Below, in pieces: positions 59,100-64,000 of a stretch of 64,000 bases of DNA. The notes below the pieces were generated by a model that had not been told where the DNA came from, did not search any database, and saw nothing but the letters and a program-made list of their open reading frames with translations. This stretch comes from Elmis aenea (Eukaryota; Arthropoda; Insecta; Coleoptera; Elmidae): positions 124,001 through 188,000 of the forward strand of contig CANTFG010000073.1 of NCBI GenBank assembly GCA_947652605.1, given 5' to 3'. A program made the translations under genes and the position numbers. The first letter of the stretch is position 1. Each line of letters opens with the position of its first letter.

Positions 59100-62000
59100 A
59101 AGAAAATTAAACTCTATAACATGCTAAAATTTGAACAAAATGTAACGAGCCGTTTTCGAAAAAAATTTCAAAATTTTCAAAATTTTTACTTTTTTGAATA
59201 ACTTTGTAAATTAAATTTCAAACTAGTTGAAACAAACGGCATTTTACTAAGAAAATTAAATTCTATAACATGCTAAACTTTGAACAAAATGTAACGAGCC
59301 GTTTTCAAAAAAAAATTTCAAAATTTTTAATTTTTTGAATAACTTTGTAAATTAAATTTCAAACTAGTTGAAACAAACGGCATTATACTAAGAAAATTAA
59401 ACTCCATAACATACTAAAATTTGAACAAAATCGTATGAGCCGTTTCCGAGAAAAAAATTTAAAATTTTCAAAATTTTTACTTTTTTGAATAACTTTGTAA
59501 ATTAAATTTCAAACTAGTTGAAACAAACGGCATTATACTAAGAAAATTAAACTCTATAACATGCTAAAATTTGAACAAAATGTAACGAGCCGTTTTCGAA
59601 AAAAATTTCAAAATTTTCAAAATTTTTAATTTTTTGAATAACTTTGTATATTAAATTTCAAACTAGTTGAAACAAACGGCATTATACTAAGAAAATAAAA
59701 CTCTATAACATACTAAAATTTGAACAAAATCGTATGAGCCGTTTTCGAGAAAAAAATTTAAAATTTTCAAAATTTTTAATTTTTTGAATAACTTTGTAAA
59801 TTAAATTTCAAACTAGTTGAAACAAACGGCATTATACTAAGAAAATTAAACTCCATAACACACTAAAATTTGAACAAAATCGTATGAGCCGTTTCCGAGA
59901 AAAAAATTTAAAATTTTCAAAATTTTTACTTTTTTGAATAACTTTGTAAATTAAATTTCAAACTAGTTGAAACAAACGGCATTATACTAAGAAAATTAAA
60001 CTCTATAACATGCTAAAATTTGAACAAAATGTAACGAGCCGTTTTCGAAAAAAATTTCAAAATTTTCAAAATTTTTAATTTTTTGAATAACTTTGTAAAT
60101 TAAATTTCAAACTAGTTGAAACAAACGGCATTATACTAAGAAAATAAAACTCTATAACATACTAAAATTTGAACAAAATCGTATGAGCCGTTTTCGAGAA
60201 AAAAATTTAAAATTTTCAAAATTTTTACTTTTTTGAATAACTTTGTAAATTAAATTTCAAACTAGTTGAAACAAACGGCATTATACTAAGAAAATTAAAC
60301 TCTATAACATGCTAAAATTTGAACAAAATGTAACGAGCCGTTTTCGAAAAAAATTTCAAAATTTTCAAAATTTTTACTTTTTTGAATAACTTTGTAAATT
60401 AAATTTCAAACTAGTTGAAACAAACGGCATTTTACTAAGAAAATTAAACTCTATAACATGCTAAACTTTGAACAAAATGTAACGAGCCGTTTTCAAAAAA
60501 AAATTTCAAAATTTTTAATTTTTTGAATAACTTTGTAAATTAAATTTCAAACTAGTTGAAACAAACGGCATTATACTAAGAAAATTAAACTCCATAACAT
60601 ACTAAAATTTGAACAAAATCGTATGAGCCGTTTCCGAGAAAAAAATTTAAAATTTTCAAAATTTTTACTTTTTTGAATAACTTTGTAAATTAAATTTCAA
60701 ACTAGTTGAAACAAACGGCATTATACTAAGAAAATTAAACTCTATAACATGCTAAAATTTGAACAAAATGTAACGAGCCGTTTTCGAAAAAAATTTCAAA
60801 ATTTTCAAAATTTTTAATTTTTTGAATAACTTTGTAAATTAAATTTCAAACTAGTTGAAACAAACGGCATTATACTAAGAAAATAAAACTCTATAACATA
60901 CTAAAATTTGAACAAAATCGTATGAGCCGTTTTCGAGAAAAAAATTTAAAATTTTCAAAATTTTTACTTTTTTGAATAACTTTGTAAATTAAATTTCAAA
61001 CTAGTTGAAACAAACGGCATTATACTAAGAAAATTAAACTCTATAACATACTAAAATTTAAACAAAATCGTATGAGCCCGTTTTCGAAAAAAAATTTCAA
61101 AATTTTTAATTTTTTGAATAACTTTGTAAATTAAATTTCAAACTAGTTGAAACAAACGGCATTATACTAAGAAAATAAAACTCTATAACATGCTTAAATT
61201 TGAACAAAATGTAACGAGCCGTTTTCGAAAAAAATTTCAAAATTTTCAAAATTTTTAATTTTTTGAATAACTTTGTAAATTAAATTTCAAACTAGTTGAA
61301 ACAAACGGCATTATACTAAGAAAATAAAACTCTATAACATACTAAAATTTGAACAAAATCGTATGAGCCGTTTTCGAGAAAAAAATTTAAAATTTTCAAA
61401 ATTTTTACTTTTTTGAATAACTTTGTAAATTAAATTTCAAACTAGTTGAAACAAACGGCATTATACTAAGAAAATTAAACTCTATAACATGCTAAAATTT
61501 GAACAAAATGTAACGAGCCGTTTTCGAAAAAAATTTCAAAATTTTCAAAATTTTTACTTTTTTGAATAACTTTGTAAATTAAATTTCAAACTAGTTGAAA
61601 CAAACGGCATTATACTAAGAAAATTAAACTCCATAACATACTAAAATTTGAACAAAATCGTATGAGCCGTTTCCGAGAAAAAAATTTAAAATTTTCAAAA
61701 TTTTTACTTTTTTGAATAACTTTGTAAATTAAATTTCAAACTAGTTGAAACAAACGGCATTATACTAAGAAAATTAAACTCTATAACATGCTAAAATTTG
61801 AACAAAATGTAACGAGCCGTTTTCGAAAAAAATTTCAAAATTTTCAAAATTTTTAATTTTTTGAATAACTTTGTAAATTAAATTTCAAACTAGTTGAAAC
61901 AAACGGCATTATACTAAGAAAATTAAACTCTATAACATACTAAAATTTAAACAAAATCGTATGAGCCGTTTTCGAGAAAAAAATTCAAAATTTTCAAAGT

Positions 62001-64000
62001 TTTTACTTTTTTGAATAACTTTGTAAATTAAATTTCAAACTAGTTGAAACAAACGGCATTATACTAAGAAAATAAAACTCTATAACATACTAAAATTTGA
62101 ACAAAATCGTATGAGCCGTTTTCGAGAAAAAAATTTAAAATTTTCAAAATTTTTACTTTTTTGAATAACTTTGTAAATTAAATTTCAAACTAGTTGAAAC
62201 AAACGGCATTATACTAAGAAAATTAAACTCTATAACATGCTTAAATTTGAACAAAATGTAACGAGCCGTTTTCGAAAAAAATTTCAAAATTTTCAAAATT
62301 TTTAATTTTTTGAATAACTTTGTAAATTAAATTTCAAACTAGTTGAAACAAACGGCATTATACTAAGAAAATAAAACTCTATAACATACTAAAATTTGAA
62401 CAAAATCGTATGAGCCGTTTTCGAGAAAAAAATTTAAAATTTTCAAAAATTTTACTTTTTTGAATAACTTTGTAAATTAAAGTTCAAACTAGTTGAAACA
62501 AACGGCATTATACTAAGAAAATTAAACTCTATAACATGCTAAAATTTGAACAAAATGTAACGAGCCGTTTTCGAAAAAAATTTCAAAATTTTCAAAATTT
62601 TTACTTTTTTGAATAACTTTGTAAATTAAATTTCAAACTAGTTGAAACAAACGGCATTTTACTAAGAAAATTAAACTCTATAACATGCTAAACTTTGAAC
62701 AAAATGTAACGAGCCGTTTTCAAAAAAAAATTTCAAAATTTTTAATTTTTTGAATAACTTTGTAAATTAAATTTCAAACTAGTTGAAACAAACGGCATTA
62801 TACTAAGAAAATTAAACTCCATAACATACTAAAATTTGAACAAAATCGTATGAGCCGTTTCCGAGAAAAAAATTTAAAATTTTCAAAATTTTTACTTTTT
62901 TGAATAACTTTGTAAATTAAATTTCAAACTAGTTGAAACAAACGGCATTATACTAAGAAAATTAAACTCTATAACATGCTTAAATTTGAACAAAATGTAA
63001 CGAGCCGTTTTCGAAAAAAATTTCAAAATTTTCAAAATTTTTAATTTTTTGAATAACTTTGTAAATTAAATTTCAAACTAGTTGAAACAAACGGCATTAT
63101 ACTAAGAAAATAAAACTCTATAACATACTAAAATTTGAACAAAATCGTATGAGCCGTTTTCGAGAAAAAAATTTAAAATTTTCAAAATTTTTACTTTTTT
63201 GAATAACTTTGTAAATTAAAGTTCAAACTAGTTGAAACAAACGGCATTATACTAAGAAAATTAAACTCTATAACATGCTAAAATTTGAACAAAATGTAAC
63301 GAGCCGTTTTCGAAAAAAATTTCAAAATTTTCAAAATTTTTACTTTTTTGAATAACTTTGTAAATTAAATTTCAAACTAGTTGAAACAAACGGCATTTTA
63401 CTAAGAAAATTAAACTCTATAACATGCTAAACTTTGAACAAAATGTAACGAGCCGTTTTCAAAAAAAAATTTCAAAATTTTTAATTTTTTGAATAACTTT
63501 GTAAATTAAATTTCAAACTAGTTGAAACAAACGGCATTATACTAAGAAAATTAAACTCCATAACATACTAAAATTTGAACAAAATCGTATGAGCCGTTTT
63601 CGAGAAAAAAATTTAAAATTTTCAAAATTTTTACTTTTTTGAATAACTTTGTAAATTAAATTTCAAACTAGTTGAAACAAACGGCATTATACTAAGAAAA
63701 TTAAACTCTATAACATGCTAAAATTTGAACAAAATGTAACGAGCCGTTTTCGAAAAAAATTTCAAAATTTTCAAAATTTTTAATTTTTTGAATAACTTTG
63801 TAAATTAAATTTCAAACTAGTTGAAACAAACGGCATTATACTAAGAAAATTAAACTCTATAACATACTAAAATTTAAACAAAATCGTATGAGCCGTTTTC
63901 GAGAAAAAAATTCAAAATTTTCAAAGTTTTTACTTTTTTGAATAACTTTGTAAATTAAATTTCAAACTAGTTGAAACAAATGGCATTATACTAAGAAAAT
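59100..64000 (+). repeat. Sat150 distal domain with a different set of monomer classes
   Basis: From about 59100 the a-b-c-d classes disappear. They are replaced by one class with AAAAAAATTTAAAATTTTC, one with CGAAAAAAATTTCAAAATTT (one A shorter, 149 bp), and a short class with GGCATTTTACTAAG, TGCTAAACTTTG and TTTTCAAAAAAAAATTTC. The GGCATTTTAC mark occurs near 59240, 60428, 62655 and 63394. The last two, and AAAGTTCAAAC at 62479 and 63218, are 739 bp apart, which suggests a 5-monomer unit of shortened monomers. The array continues past the window edge. Confidence 0.83.

Larger units (their letters stand above)
25261..64000 (+). repeat. Sat150 satellite megablock (~258 monomers, 38.7 kb, open to the right)
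   Basis: Head-to-tail monomers of 150 bp; AACTCTATAA recurs at 25561, 25711, 25861, 26011 and onward. One counted monomer has 32 G+C of 150 (21%). Constant parts are GAGCCGTTTTCGA, GAATAACTTTGTAAATTAAA, TTTCAAACTAGTTGAAAC and AAACGGCATTATACTAAG. The variable part is a run of alternating A and T tracts. Monomer classes used below: a (CATACT, ATCGTATGAG, ACTTTTTTGAA), b (CAAAAATTTTAAAATTT), c (CAAAATTTTCAAAATTT with TTTTTTAAATAAC), d (CAAAATTTTGATAATTT with TTTTTCGAATAAC), e (CATGGCAAAATTTG, TTTTTTCTTTTTTG). No coding frames of interest and no other element interrupt the array. Confidence 0.96.

Noticed and set aside
25261..64000. CENP-B box in Sat150
   Set aside because: The core TTCG followed by CGGG at the required spacing is not present; GAGCCGTTTTCGA does not match the box.

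Overview
This window is gene-free, highly repetitive eukaryotic heterochromatin. I find no convincing protein-coding gene, tRNA, rRNA, transposase or CRISPR array. Nearly every base belongs to one of seven tandem-repeat families; the exception is a segment of about 340 bp at 3688-4027. The AT-rich satellites with CGTTTTCGAGAAA-type cores remind me of arthropod satellite DNA. That is an unverified impression, and no taxon-defining gene is present.

Left part (1-25260) is a composite mosaic. The modules follow a fixed order on the + strand: (1) a ~160-bp AT-rich satellite (Sat160); (2) an 8-bp CCCTCGGA minisatellite; (3) a 36-bp minisatellite; (4) a 410-433-bp repeat packed with short hairpins; (5) a 322/518-bp repeat; (6) a 12-bp pyrimidine-rich array of CATCTCCTCCTT units. 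Module A (Sat160, 8-bp, 36-bp, hairpin repeat, 322/518, 12-bp) is followed by a shorter module B (Sat160, 8-bp, 36-bp, 12-bp). The A+B pair occurs twice, offset 15377 bp at the A minisatellite. The second copy breaks off inside its B 36-bp array at 25260.

Right part (25261-64000) is one uninterrupted array of a 150-bp satellite (Sat150), about 258 monomers, 21% GC in the monomer I counted, all in one orientation. Its monomers fall into a few classes ordered into 3-, 4- and 5-monomer higher-order repeats. Larger tandem duplications of 1050, 1200, 4273, 2100, about 1349 and 2833 bp lie on top of these. After about 59100 a different set of monomer classes takes over. This organisation is what is expected of a centromeric or pericentromeric satellite, but no protein-binding evidence is available here.

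The long open frames (up to about 1090 codons) exist because the 12-bp, 36-bp and 8-bp units have lengths or compositions that exclude stop codons in several frames at once. They are not treated as genes. The points most worth a second look are the hairpin-dense 410-433-bp repeat, the single-copy segment with two perfect GC-rich palindromes, the twice-built composite macro-repeat and its AAC-microhomology fusion to Sat150, and the Sat150 higher-order structure.
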